A stretch of DNA of 64,000 nt from Floridanema aerugineum (GTDB lineage Bacteria; Cyanobacteriota; Cyanobacteriia; Cyanobacteriales; Aerosakkonemataceae), in assembly GCF_041929345.1 (NCBI RefSeq), contig NZ_JBHFNQ010000146.1, positions 1 through 64,000 of the forward strand. The letters run 5' to 3'. The translations under genes and the position numbers were made by a program. A model generated the notes under the pieces. The model made no database searches, had not been told where the DNA came from, and was given only the letters and a program-made list of their open reading frames with translations. This document shows, one piece after another, positions 33,487-42,380 of the stretch (the first letter of the stretch is position 1; each line of letters opens with the position of its first letter).

Positions 33487-34554
33487 ATGATTAACCAAGT
33501 TGCCGCCGCTTTTGATCGGAAAGACTACCGGGAAGCCGCACGTTTACTTAAAATCCTACTGAAAGAATCGCCCCAAAACCCTTGGGGACACTTGTACGCC
33601 GCCCGTTTGCATGAAGTGACAGGCAAACTGGAAAAAGCCGAAACTATTTATCGTCAGTTATTGCGGGATACTACCAACCCGAAAATTGTCTCCCAAGCGC
33701 GTCAGGGATTACAAAACATTGAAAAAACCCGAAAAGAAAAACGCCGAGAGGAAATCGCTAAAGCTAAAGCCGATCCTAGCGACACTCAACCGGGCGTATT
33801 AATTTTAGAACCAGTGAGTAGCGAGGCGAAACAACTTGCCGCCCAAAACTTTGCTCAGATTATGAATATTGACCCCTACAGTGCGAGATTAAAATTACAG
33901 AGTAGAGGTTGGCGGTTGTTCCGAACAGGTGCGATCGGGGAACTGCGATTTTACGGTCAACAATTACTTAACGCCAAAATTCCCTGCTTTTGGATAAAAT
34001 TAGCTGAGATCGAGAAAATCAACGTTTTCCGCGTCAGCTACTTTCAATCAATTTATCCTCAACCCACCGTAGTTTGCTACAACCAACAAGGTCAGCTAGG
34101 TTCCCTAACTTTTGACTGGCAAGAAGTCACTCAACTTGTCCTTGGACAACTACCCATTTTTGAAGAAGTCGTAGACCTTGACTTCCGCAGAAAACTTCAG
34201 CGCAAAGTACAAACCCAAGACTACGCTCAATTTTGTGACTTACACCTACCAGCGAGAAACTGCATTCTGCGGTTGTGGGATAGTAACTACCAGTTTCAGC
34301 AGGGTATTACTTTTGTTCCCGATCCAGAGCAAGCTACCACGAGAATTAACTGGAATGGCTTACTCGATTTCTTGGGCCATCAAACGCCACAAGCAAAAGT
34401 CTGGTCTGATTTCACCCCTTTTGCTGAAACTGCACTCGACTACGTTGAACTTTTAAACCAAATTCCATCCCACATTACCTTATTCCGCAGAGAGCCAACC
34501 CACTGGGACCCAGCTTTTCAGTTGTACAGCAGCCTCGCTTTTCTCAAGCAATAG
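33487..34554 (+). CDS. Tetratricopeptide-repeat protein of unknown function
   Basis: A 355-residue soluble protein. The first 75 residues form TPR helices (DYREAARLLKILLKESPQNP, then GHLYAARLHEVTGKLEKAET). A charged helix QNIEKTRKEKRREEIAKAKA follows. The remaining 260 residues contain GVLILEPVSSEAKQLAAQNF, NIDPYSARLKLQSRGWRLFR and TLFRREPTHWDPAFQLYSSL, which I do not recognise. The C-terminal half looks like a globular mixed fold conserved in cyanobacteria. TPRs suggest binding of a partner protein. No signal or membrane segment. It stands alone and is followed by 7-bp tandem repeats and a TnpB element. Confidence 0.75.
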   Translation: MINQVAAAFDRKDYREAARLLKILLKESPQNPWGHLYAARLHEVTGKLEKAETIYRQLLRDTTNPKIVSQARQGLQNIEKTRKEKRREEIAKAKADPSDTQPGVLILEPVSSEAKQLAAQNFAQIMNIDPYSARLKLQSRGWRLFRTGAIGELRFYGQQLLNAKIPCFWIKLAEIEKINVFRVSYFQSIYPQPTVVCYNQQGQLGSLTFDWQEVTQLVLGQLPIFEEVVDLDFRRKLQRKVQTQDYAQFCDLHLPARNCILRLWDSNYQFQQGITFVPDPEQATTRINWNGLLDFLGHQTPQAKVWSDFTPFAETALDYVELLNQIPSHITLFRREPTHWDPAFQLYSSLAFLKQ

Positions 34555-34560
34555 GTAGAA

Positions 34561-34632
34561 GGCAGAAGGCAGAAGGCAGAAGGCAGAAGGTAAAAATTCA
34601 CCTTGTCGCCCGTTCCCTGTTCCCTGTTCCCT
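34561..34632. repeat. Heptamer tandem repeats: GGCAGAA x4 and GTTCCCT x3
   Basis: GGCAGAA four times at 34561-34588 and GTTCCCT three times at 34612-34632. Seven-base periodicity is the classic form of cyanobacterial short tandemly repeated repetitive sequences. They stand right before the left end of the TnpB element. Confidence 0.9.
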
Positions 34633-34764
34633 TTCTACCAGAAGAAACGTTGAGAGCCACCTAGTTTTAACAGGTGGGTGAAAACGGTAGAGAGGATTTA
34701 TCCTGGTGTTTCTCTTCACCACTCCTACAAAATATCCTGTAATTTGAGTAGAAGGTAAAAACTA

Positions 34765-36027
34765 GTGTTAACTTTGACTTACGAATACAAAGCCAATCCT
34801 ACAGATTTCCAGATTAAACTAATCGAACAGACAATAGATGTTTGTCTTCATGTGTGGAATTTCGCTTTAAGGGAACGTAAAGACTGGCTAAATTCTCGCA
34901 AGTCTCCAGTTAATGCTTGTTCAATTGTCTGTGAGTACATCATGTCTCCAGACGCGCCATTCCCTAATTATGCTGTTCAATGTAAAGCTTTGACAGAAGC
35001 TAAGGAAAAATATCCAGAACTAAAAACTGTTAATGCTCAGGTTTTACAGCAAGTATTACGAAAACTAGAAACCGCATTCATTGATATGAAACGGAAGGGA
35101 ATGGGCTGCCCTCGGTTCAAAAATCGATACAGAATGCGTTCTTATGTTTATCCGCAATTGGGGAAAGGGCAAATATTGAAAAGCAATCAAGTCAAGTTAC
35201 CGCAATTGGGGTGGATGGAGTATGTCAAATCCCGTGAAATACCAGATGGTTTCAAGCTAAAACAAATCAGGGTAGTTCGCAAAGCCTCTGGGTATTTCTT
35301 GATGTTCACATTAGAATGTGATGTTAATGTTCCTGATGTTGTACCATCGGTGACCCCAAGAGGACTTGATTTAGGACTAGATAAATTTGTCGCCACTTCT
35401 GATGGTGAATTAGTCGAACGTCCGCGATTTTTACAAACACTACAAGGCAAGTTGAAATTACTGCAACGTAGGTTAAAGAAAAAGCCGAAAGGTTCAAGCA
35501 ATCGTCATAAATTAAACCAAAAAATAGCTAGGTTACATCAACGAATTTCTGATACTCGCAAGGATTGGCATTTTAAGTTAGCTCATAAACTTTGCGATGA
35601 TATAGGAATGATTTTTGTTGAGGATATAGATTTCCGAGTCTGGGCAAAAGGTATGTTTTGCCAGCATACTTTAGATGCTGGATTTGGGCAATTCATATCA
35701 ATCTTGCAATGGGTGTGTTGGAAGCGTGGGGTATATTTTGCCAAAGTAGAGAAGAATTATACCTCGCAAGTTTGCCCTCAATGCGATGCCCATACAGGGA
35801 AAAAAGAATTAAGTGATAGGATTCATTCTTGCCCTGAGTGCGGATTTACAACTCACAGAGATGTAGCTGCTGCACAAATAATCTGTAATCGAGGGATATC
35901 GGCGCTGGGACGCAGCGTGGAAGAAAATGCTTGTGGAGATGGTCTGACGGGGACTGGCAATAGTCTAGTTAAGAATCGAAGAAACAAGAAGAAAGGTTAC
36001 GAGTCGCGGATTCATCCCGACTCGTAA
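34765..36027 (+). CDS. tnpB: TnpB RNA-guided nuclease (IS605 OrfB family)
   Basis: A 420-residue TnpB starting at GTG. The helical N-terminal part ends before the RuvC-like domain. RuvC residues are all present: D202 in TPRGLDLGLDKFVATSDGEL, E286 in IFVEDIDFRVWAKG, and D366 in THRDVAAAQIICNRG. The zinc ribbon CPQC...CPEC lies between the last two. Known TnpB proteins cut DNA next to a short motif under the guidance of an RNA from the element's 3' end, and so keep the element in the population. The gene looks intact, with no frameshift. An RNA-scaffold role of the downstream 36028-36071 hairpin is inferred. Confidence 0.93.
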   Translation: MLTLTYEYKANPTDFQIKLIEQTIDVCLHVWNFALRERKDWLNSRKSPVNACSIVCEYIMSPDAPFPNYAVQCKALTEAKEKYPELKTVNAQVLQQVLRKLETAFIDMKRKGMGCPRFKNRYRMRSYVYPQLGKGQILKSNQVKLPQLGWMEYVKSREIPDGFKLKQIRVVRKASGYFLMFTLECDVNVPDVVPSVTPRGLDLGLDKFVATSDGELVERPRFLQTLQGKLKLLQRRLKKKPKGSSNRHKLNQKIARLHQRISDTRKDWHFKLAHKLCDDIGMIFVEDIDFRVWAKGMFCQHTLDAGFGQFISILQWVCWKRGVYFAKVEKNYTSQVCPQCDAHTGKKELSDRIHSCPECGFTTHRDVAAAQIICNRGISALGRSVEENACGDGLTGTGNSLVKNRRNKKKGYESRIHPDS

Positions 36028-36071
36028 CATCCTTTTGAGAATCCCCTCGGTTTTAACCAGGGGAGTACGTC
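36028..36071 (+). ncRNA. Putative omega-RNA 3' segment / right end of the TnpB element
   Basis: After the tnpB stop come a short linker and the hairpin CCCCT-CGGTTTTAACC-AGGGG, closed by GTACGTCAA. In IS605-family elements the guide RNA extends from within the tnpB 3' end through this right-end hairpin, and the guide itself lies just outside the element (from about 36072). The limits are inferred. Confidence 0.5.
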
Positions 36072-36576
36072 AATTGTTAGGAGTTTTGACTTGACGCGCC
36101 ATGTCCAAGTAGGAACTCATATTCGCACCTGGACGACGACGACCATTGCTACCAGTAGATAGGAGATACTTGGGTGCAAAGGTTTTGTCTGCTTCTGGTT
36201 GACTCTTCTCCTTAGTAGCTGCTACTGGTGCAGGAGTTGGGGCGGGTTCCGGCTTCTCTGCGGGTGCAGGTTTCGCTTTTTTGATTGAGGTTTTAGCTGG
36301 CTTGGTTTCCGCTTTGGCTGGTTCTGGTTTGGTTTCAGTTTTGGTTTCAGCTGTGGCTGGTTCAATTATGGTTACGGTTTCTAGCGCTTTAGTAGGCGAA
36401 GTTGTTGCCACTGGTGCAGGTTCAGCTTTGGGGGTTTCGGCTGGTTTACTGCCGTTAGTGGTTTGAGGAGTTGCGGAATCATCTAGTTCTAAAAAGTAAC
36501 CTTTCTGCTTTTTTGTTTTGGGTGCAGTTGAGTCTGATTTGTCCGATGAGAGTATATTTTTGATAAAACCAAACAT
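36070..36576 (-). CDS. Pro/Ala/Lys-rich hypothetical protein
   Basis: About 168 residues from the ATG at 36576, which has GGAG seven bases upstream; an upstream extension to 36636 is possible but not needed. The N-terminus MFGFIKNILSSDKS is amphipathic. A short KKQKGYFLELDDSA motif follows. Residues 55-130 are a low-complexity Pro/Ala/Lys/Glu/Thr tract (like KPAETPKAEPAPVATTSPTK). The C-terminal KYLLSTGSNGRRRPGANMSS then YLDMARQVKT looks conserved. The composition resembles histone-H1-like or ribosome-associated basic tails. Function unknown. Its stop codon coincides with the right end of the TnpB element, so the last codons may have been altered by the insertion. Confidence 0.75.
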   Translation of the reverse strand: MFGFIKNILSSDKSDSTAPKTKKQKGYFLELDDSATPQTTNGSKPAETPKAEPAPVATTSPTKALETVTIIEPATAETKTETKPEPAKAETKPAKTSIKKAKPAPAEKPEPAPTPAPVAATKEKSQPEADKTFAPKYLLSTGSNGRRRPGANMSSYLDMARQVKTPNN

Positions 36577-37081
36577 TAGGAGTACTCCAGAAAGTGATGT
36601 AAATGGACTGGTATGATTTGGAAAAGTTGGGGGCAAATCTTTGCCGAGGTGCGATGTTAATTAATGAATCAGCCCGATCGCAAAGACAGATACACTACTC
36701 CACAGTTCTCATATCTTCAAACTGTGACCATTAAAAAAATTAGAACTTGTTGTCCCTAGAGTTTAATTATCAAGTTATAAAGTAACAATTTGCAAGATTT
36801 TTTGATATTCCTTAAGAAATATTAATATCATTCATCGGCTGCGCCAAAGTCTGCTAGGTAATTATTCCTGACCCATTCTCCGGTAAATATTAAGAAAATT
36901 AGTAACTAGCAAAAGTTTCTATATTAACAAACTTTTGTATCCTAAGTGTGATAAAATATGGGAATATCCAAAATTCCGACCGGATTACCGGGATTAATAA
37001 ATCAGAAGTTTCACCATCCAGACTTAAGGGTGGGAAGGAACATCTCAGGGAAAGTCCTAAGTTCAAATTCAGAATAGTTCC
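36577..37081. other. Divergent intergenic region upstream of sir
   Basis: About 500 bp between the Pro/Ala/Lys-rich gene and sir, transcribed apart. It is A/T-rich on the left. On the right it has CCGACCGGATTACCGGGATT (about 36978) and CACCATCCAGACTTAAGGGTGGG (about 37014-37036), which can form weak hairpins within the sir 5' region. No riboswitch family was recognised. Confidence 0.45.
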
Positions 37082-39112
37082 ATGACCCAGTTTGCCACAC
37101 CAACAGCTACAGCACGGAAACTTTCTAAAGTAGAAGGTTTAAAAGAACAGAGTAATTATTTGCGCGAACCAGTAGCCACTGAACTTTTACAAGATACAAA
37201 CAGTTTTAGCGAAAACGCCACTCAGATTTTAAAATTTCACGGGTCTTATCAGCAAGACAATCGAGATAATCGGGTGAAAGGTCAGGAAAAGGACTACCAG
37301 TTTATGCTGCGTACCCGTAGTCCGGGGGGATTTATTCCACCACAACTGTATTTGACCATAGATCAATTATCGGATGAGTATGGCAATCAGACAATCAGAG
37401 CGACTACTCGCCAAGGTTTCCAACTACATGGCATTTTAAAGCAGAATCTGAAAACAGCGATCGCAGCGATCGTGAAAAACATGGGTTCAACCCTGGGCGC
37501 TTGTGGTGACATCAACCGTAACGTGATGGCACCCCCAGCCCCCTACAAAAATCGCCCAGAATATAAATATGCTTGGGAATATGCCAACAACGTCGCTGAC
37601 CTACTAACTCCCCAAAGTGGAGCTTACTACGAAATTTGGTTAGATGGGGAAAAAGTGATTTCTGGCGAAGAAGATCCCGAAGTAGTAGCAGCGAGAAAAC
37701 GCAACATTAACGGTACTAACTTAGAAGACGAAAAAGAACCAATTTACGGGACTAATTATATGCCTCGTAAATTCAAATGTTCTGTGACTGTACCAGGGGA
37801 TAATTCAGTTGATTTGTATTCCCAAGATTTGAGTTTAGTTGTGATTACTAATTCTCAGGGAGAATTAACGGGATTTGATGTGTTTGCGGGTGGTGGTTTA
37901 GGTCGGACGCATGATAAAGAAGAGACATTTCCCAGATTAGCAGATCCGATTTGTTATGTAGACAAAGCCGATGTTTACGACTTAGTGAAAGCAATTGTAG
38001 CGACGCAGAGAGATAATGGCGATCGCACCAACCGCCGTCATGCGCGGATGAAATACCTGATCGAAGATTGGGGATTAGACAAATTTAAGCAAACAGTAGA
38101 AGGATATTTTGGGAAGAAATTAGAACCATTTAAACCCCTGCCGGAGTTCAAATATTTAGACTTTTTAGGCTGGCATGAACAGGGAGATGGGAAACTGTTT
38201 TTGGGGATTTCCATTGAAAATGGTCGTGTTAAAGACTCAGGGGATTTTAAATTAAAAACTGCACTGAAAGAAATCGTGCAGAAATACCAATTACCCATGT
38301 ATTTGACACCGCATCAAAACTTAATTTTGGCGGAAATTGATGGGGAAATTAAGGGAGAGATTGAGGGAATACTCGATCGCAACGGCATCAAAACCGAAAC
38401 TCAAATCGATCCCTTAGTGCGCTACTCAATGGCTTGTCCCGCCTTACCCACCTGCGGGTTAGCAATAACCGAGGCGGAAAGAATTATTCCTAGCATTCTG
38501 GAAAGACTGCGAACATTACTAGTAAAAGTCGGACTCAAAGAAGAACATTTCGTAGTCAGAATGACAGGTTGCCCTAACGGATGCGCTCGTCCATATTTAG
38601 CAGAACTTGGCTTTGTGGGTCAAGGGCCCGATGCCTATCAAATTTGGTTAGGAGGAGATCCAAATCAAACGCGGTTAGCCAGACCTTACATGGACAAGCT
38701 GAGCATTAATGACTTAGAAACAACTTTAGAACCATTGTTGGTTTATTTCCGCAAAGAACAACTACAACCAGAAAAACCCGAAAGCTTTGGTGATTTTTGC
38801 GATCGAGTAGGATTTGAAGCACTGAGAAGCTTTAGCACCTCATACCAGACTGCACCAACTGATGTAGAGTTAGCCAATGGTCATCTAGTTAATTCTGGTA
38901 TGGAGAAAACAGAAGTTCTAACGCCCGTGGAATCAACCGAAACAACTGCAACTACTGAAAGTAAGACTCCGAACAAAATTCGCCGTCGGATTAGCGTCCG
39001 CGATGATGTGTACGATCGACTAAAACAAACGGCTGCTCGTCAAGGTAAGCCACTGGTTCAGTTAGCAACCGAAGCCATAGAAGCCTATTTAAAGGAGAAT
39101 GCTGACTCCTGA
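37082..39112 (+). CDS. sir: Ferredoxin-dependent sulfite reductase with C-terminal ribbon-helix-helix-like domain
   Basis: A 676-residue enzyme that reduces sulfite to sulfide with electrons from ferredoxin. The two siroheme-Fe4S4 cysteine pairs are seen: C452-PALPT-C458 and C497-PNG-C501 (MTGCPNGCARPYLAELGFVG). ATTRQGFQLHGILK and NRNVMAPPAPY are the siroheme-pocket segments. The last 45 residues (about 632-676, KIRRRISVRDDVYDRLKQTA, then QLATEAIEAYLKEN) are not part of the reductase fold; they resemble an Arc/CopG ribbon-helix-helix DNA-binding motif after a Thr-rich linker. Plastid sulfite reductases are known to bind DNA, but by another route, so this tail is interesting. It is transcribed alone, with its own terminator. 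Confidence 0.93.
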   Translation: MTQFATPTATARKLSKVEGLKEQSNYLREPVATELLQDTNSFSENATQILKFHGSYQQDNRDNRVKGQEKDYQFMLRTRSPGGFIPPQLYLTIDQLSDEYGNQTIRATTRQGFQLHGILKQNLKTAIAAIVKNMGSTLGACGDINRNVMAPPAPYKNRPEYKYAWEYANNVADLLTPQSGAYYEIWLDGEKVISGEEDPEVVAARKRNINGTNLEDEKEPIYGTNYMPRKFKCSVTVPGDNSVDLYSQDLSLVVITNSQGELTGFDVFAGGGLGRTHDKEETFPRLADPICYVDKADVYDLVKAIVATQRDNGDRTNRRHARMKYLIEDWGLDKFKQTVEGYFGKKLEPFKPLPEFKYLDFLGWHEQGDGKLFLGISIENGRVKDSGDFKLKTALKEIVQKYQLPMYLTPHQNLILAEIDGEIKGEIEGILDRNGIKTETQIDPLVRYSMACPALPTCGLAITEAERIIPSILERLRTLLVKVGLKEEHFVVRMTGCPNGCARPYLAELGFVGQGPDAYQIWLGGDPNQTRLARPYMDKLSINDLETTLEPLLVYFRKEQLQPEKPESFGDFCDRVGFEALRSFSTSYQTAPTDVELANGHLVNSGMEKTEVLTPVESTETTATTESKTPNKIRRRISVRDDVYDRLKQTAARQGKPLVQLATEAIEAYLKENADS

Positions 39113-39172
39113 ACGGCTCAAAAGGGTAAAAATCGCTAAAAATTAATTTTTAGTAGCTATTTCACCCCTTTA

Positions 39173-39219
39173 AAGTCAACCTCTAATACTAAAAAACAAG
39201 TATGGGGGGTTGACTTTTT
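39173..39219 (+). terminator. sir Rho-independent terminator
   Basis: A long hairpin AAGTCAACCTCTAATACT/AGTATGGGGGGTTGACTT with G-U pairs and one mismatch, followed by TTTT. A smaller hairpin (CTAAAAATT/AATTTTTAG) lies 25 bp earlier. Confidence 0.75.
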
Positions 39220-39268
39220 CGTAATAACAAAGTGATGCAAGAAGCAAAGAGTAGAATTGGAATCAACC

Positions 39269-39296
39269 TAAAATCTAAAATCTAAAATCTAAAATC
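39269..39296. repeat. Heptamer tandem repeat TAAAATC x4
   Basis: Four exact copies, directly followed by GATCGATG. The inverse unit (GATTTTA) occurs five times at 57608-57642. Confidence 0.9.
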
Positions 39297-39327
39297 GATC
39301 GATGCACCCTCACTAATAGCAATTAAT

Positions 39328-40164
39328 CTACTCAAAAGTTCTGCCATCGGGCATGATTGCGCCATCTAACTCAGCATTTTTTAGATTTGCTCGATTCATA
39401 TTGGCATCAATCAAAATTGCTCCCCGTAAAATTGCGCCAGTCAAATTAGACCAAGTAAGTTTAGCACGGTAGAGATTGGCTCCTTGTAGATTAACACCGC
39501 GCAAGGTTGACCAACTAATGCTGACACTTCTCATATTAGTGCTGCTTAAATCTGCGCCAGCTAAATTGCAACCAATCATTTTGGCGCGGCTTAAATCTGC
39601 TCCACTCAAGTTAACTCTTTCTAAAACTGCGCCGTTGAGAATAGCTTGTACCAATTTAGCTTTTTCTAGGTTAGCTCCGCTGAGAATCGCGTTAGTTAGG
39701 TTAGCTCCCTCCAAAATGGCACCACTGAGAACAGCATTGATTAAGTTGGCTCGACTCATGGGCGCGTCAACTAACTTAGCACCGCTGAGGTTAGCACGTC
39801 GTAAGTTAGCTTCACTCAAGTTAGCTTCGCTCAAGTTAGCTCCCATGAGTTTGCTATCCTCTAACTGAGCAGTTCTTAAACTAGCTCCTGTGAGGTTAGC
39901 GGCGCTTAAGTCGGCTCCAGCGATATTGGCAGCAATTAGGTTAGCTTCACAAAGGTTAGCCCGGAGAATTGCTCCTTTAAGGTTCGCTTCGCGTAAATTT
40001 GCCCCAACTAAGGAAGCTCCGGTTAAATTAGCCTCGCTTAAATCTGAGCCACGCAGGTTAATCTCGCTCAAGTCAACGCCTATCAGGGATACGCCATGTA
40101 GGTTTAAATCCAAAAATTCTCTCTCATTGGCTGCATATCGTTCTAAGAGTTCATCAGCATTCAT
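39328..40164 (-). CDS. Cytoplasmic pentapeptide-repeat protein
   Basis: A 278-residue protein made of about 48 A(N/D)LxG-type pentapeptides from about residue 20 to 265, after a short leader MNADELLERYAANEREFLDL. There is no signal peptide, unlike the relative at 13562. It forms a right-handed beta helix, and a short cap (NAELDGAIMPDGRTFE) ends it, as in many cyanobacterial members. Function unknown; some pentapeptide proteins protect DNA gyrase, but nothing here points to that. It lies convergent with sir. Confidence 0.9.
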   Translation of the reverse strand: MNADELLERYAANEREFLDLNLHGVSLIGVDLSEINLRGSDLSEANLTGASLVGANLREANLKGAILRANLCEANLIAANIAGADLSAANLTGASLRTAQLEDSKLMGANLSEANLSEANLRRANLSGAKLVDAPMSRANLINAVLSGAILEGANLTNAILSGANLEKAKLVQAILNGAVLERVNLSGADLSRAKMIGCNLAGADLSSTNMRSVSISWSTLRGVNLQGANLYRAKLTWSNLTGAILRGAILIDANMNRANLKNAELDGAIMPDGRTFE

Positions 40165-40564
40165 TATTCTTTGCCTCGTAAATTTAACAGCGGAGCATTT
40201 GCCCTAAGAAAATTTTCTCGAATCGGAGAAGCTCTACAAGAACTAAATGCTCCGCTTATGGAATTTAAGATCTCTTCCTATAGATAATTCCCAATTAATG
40301 GATGATTTTGGTAAACTTTCCTGATCTTGTGCATCCAAATCACAGTGCATTTGAGAGAATCAGATACGAGCATCATTGGTTATAAGAGTTGATGAGTTGT
40401 TGGTTACTGGATGAGAGGGCATTAAGGAGAGGGAAGATAAATTTTTCCCGTTCTGCACTTCCATTACTCTTAATATTCCCCTATTTGGCGATTTTGCTCA
40501 CTAATGACCAAGGACTAATGACTAATAACCAATGACAGAAGATATAAGCATATAAGGATTTCCC
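40165..40564. other. Intergenic region between divergent pentapeptide gene and ilvD
   Basis: About 400 bp. At 40500-40535 it holds ACTAATGACCAAGGACTAATG-type repeats (a family also seen at 21546 and 52690). The rest shows no ORF or RNA. It should hold promoters for both genes. Confidence 0.5.
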
Positions 40565-42238
40565 ATGCCCGATAATCTGAGAAGCCAAGTTGTTACCCAA
40601 GGCGTACAGCGAACTCCTAACCGCGCTATGCTGCGTGCTGTTGGTTTTGACGATCAAGATTTTACTAAACCGATTGTTGGTCTTGCTAACGGATTTAGCA
40701 CGATTACCCCCTGCAATATGAGTATTAATGATTTAGCAATGAAGGCAGAAGCTGCTTTTCGTGCTGCGGGGGCGATGCCGCAAATTTTTGGCACTATTAC
40801 CATTAGCGATGGTATCTCTATGGGAACGGAAGGGATGAAATATTCCCTGGTGTCGCGGGAGGTGATTGCTGATTCCATTGAGACGGTGTGTAATGGTCAG
40901 AGTATGGATGGCGTTCTGGCTATTGGTGGTTGCGATAAGAATATGCCAGGGGCGATGATTGCGATCGCACGAATGAATATTCCAGCTATTTTCGTTTATG
41001 GTGGTACGATTAAACCTGGTCATCACAATGGTAAAGATTTAACTGTTGTGAGTGCGTTTGAAGCTGTGGGAGAATACAGCGCTGGCAGAATTGATGAGGC
41101 AGAATTAATCGAAGTTGAACGCAAAGCTTGTCCGGGTGCTGGTTCTTGTGGGGGAATGTATACGGCAAATACGATGTCTTCTGCTTTTGAAGCTATGGGG
41201 ATGAGTTTGCCTTATTCTTCGACGATGGCAGCTGAGGATGAGGAAAAGGCGGAAAGTACAGAAAAGTCTGCTTATGTTTTAGTGGCGGCGATTAAAAAGC
41301 AAATTCTCCCTCGTGATATTATTACTCGGAAGTCGATCGAAAATGCCATTGCTGTAATTATGGCTATCGGTGGTTCGACGAATGCAGTGTTGCATTTTTT
41401 GGCGATCGCTCGCGCCGCTGGTGTAGAGTTAACTTTGGATGATTTTGAAACTATTCGCGCCAGAGTTCCGGTTCTTTGCGATTTGAAACCATCGGGTAAA
41501 TATGTAGCAATTGATTTACACCGAGTTGGCGGCATTCCTCAAGTAATGAAAATGCTTTTAGTACATGATTTAATTCATGGTGATTGTCTCACAATTACAG
41601 GTCAAACTATTGCCGAAGTTTTAAAAGATGTGCCCGAAGAACCGCCAGCTAATCAAGATGTAATTCGTCCTTGGAATAATCCCATGTATGCTCAAGGACA
41701 TTTGGCGATTTTAAAAGGTAATTTGGCGACTGAAGGTGCGGTGGCAAAAATTACCGGAATTAAGAATCCGCAAATTACTGGCCCAGCGAGAGTTTTTGAA
41801 TCGGAAGAGTTGTGTTTACAGGCAATTCTAGGGAATCAAATTAAGGCTGGAGATGTGATTATTATCCGTTATGAAGGGCCGAAAGGTGGGCCTGGAATGC
41901 GGGAAATGTTAGCACCAACTTCGGCGATTATTGGGGCTGGATTGGGTGATTCGGTTGGGTTAATTACTGATGGCAGGTTTTCTGGTGGGACTTACGGTAT
42001 GGTGGTAGGTCATGTTGCACCAGAGGCAGCTGTGGGTGGTGCGATCGCTCTCGTCCAAGAAGGCGATACTATTACCATAGATGCCCATGCTAGGTTGTTA
42101 CAATTGCACGTTTCCGATGAAGAATTAGCCAGTCGTCGTGCCCAATGGCAACCCCCAGAACCCCGTTATACTACTGGCGTATTGTATAAATATGCCAAGT
42201 TAGTTTCTTCTAGTAGTATTGGCGCTGTTACTTGTTAG
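40565..42238 (+). CDS. ilvD: Dihydroxy-acid dehydratase
   Basis: A 557-residue IlvD that dehydrates 2,3-dihydroxy acids to the 2-oxo acids of valine and isoleucine synthesis. The iron-sulfur cluster cysteines are visible in GGCDKNMPGAMIA and CPGAGSCGGMYTANTMSSAF, with the third in the N-terminal STITPCNMSINDLA. Also seen: GTEGMKYSLVSREVIADSIE, IAIGGSTNAVLHFLAIA-type (MAIGGSTNAVLHFLAIARA), GPKGGPGMREMLAPTSAI and the final TDGRFSGGTYGMVVGHVAPE. Length is normal. It is transcribed alone and followed by a REP-like hairpin (42252-42277). Confidence 0.97.
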   Translation: MPDNLRSQVVTQGVQRTPNRAMLRAVGFDDQDFTKPIVGLANGFSTITPCNMSINDLAMKAEAAFRAAGAMPQIFGTITISDGISMGTEGMKYSLVSREVIADSIETVCNGQSMDGVLAIGGCDKNMPGAMIAIARMNIPAIFVYGGTIKPGHHNGKDLTVVSAFEAVGEYSAGRIDEAELIEVERKACPGAGSCGGMYTANTMSSAFEAMGMSLPYSSTMAAEDEEKAESTEKSAYVLVAAIKKQILPRDIITRKSIENAIAVIMAIGGSTNAVLHFLAIARAAGVELTLDDFETIRARVPVLCDLKPSGKYVAIDLHRVGGIPQVMKMLLVHDLIHGDCLTITGQTIAEVLKDVPEEPPANQDVIRPWNNPMYAQGHLAILKGNLATEGAVAKITGIKNPQITGPARVFESEELCLQAILGNQIKAGDVIIIRYEGPKGGPGMREMLAPTSAIIGAGLGDSVGLITDGRFSGGTYGMVVGHVAPEAAVGGAIALVQEGDTITIDAHARLLQLHVSDEELASRRAQWQPPEPRYTTGVLYKYAKLVSSSSIGAVTC

Positions 42239-42330
42239 TAAATTAATGTAGGGTGCGTTAAGGTAGTGTAACGCACCTTACTTAAAAGAGTAAGATCAAG
42301 CTTTTTGCTGGGAATCAGAGGGGTATTTTT

Positions 42331-42372
42331 TACCACAGATGAAACACAGATGAACACAGATGAACACAGATA
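42331..42372. repeat. Dispersed ~10-bp tandem repeat (CCACAGAT family)
   Basis: Four units, CACAGATGAAACACAGATGA type, after TTTTTTACC. It lies just after the ilvD hairpin at 42252-42277 (GGTGCGTTA/TAACGCACC) and ends 9 bp before the end of the MocA-like gene. Confidence 0.85.
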
Positions 42373-42380
42373 TTTTTTAG

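Larger units (their letters stand above)
34640..36071 (+). mobile_element. IS200/IS605-type element carrying only tnpB
   Basis: The left end holds a hairpin CCACCT-AGTTTTAAC-AGGTGG (34657-34677). The right end holds CCCCTCGGTTTTAACCAGGGG (about 36043-36063). Both ends have GTTTTAAC in the loop, as expected of single-strand-transposition hairpins. No tnpA (Y1 transposase) is encoded, so movement would need one in trans. Outer boundaries are approximate. The zone after the tnpB stop should carry the guide (omega) RNA. The right end abuts the stop codon of the convergent hypothetical gene at 36070. Confidence 0.75.

Noticed and set aside
34480..34722. Minus-strand ORF across the heptamer arrays
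   Set aside because: Its middle is the translated GGCAGAA array (LLPSAFCLLPSAF type), not protein-like.
40654..41535. Minus-strand ORFs opposite ilvD
   Set aside because: The plus strand has a full-length conserved IlvD; the antisense frames have no recognisable domains.
42252..42277. Terminator for ilvD
   Set aside because: GGTGCGTTA/TAACGCACC forms a hairpin but no T run follows, and this motif is a common dispersed palindrome.
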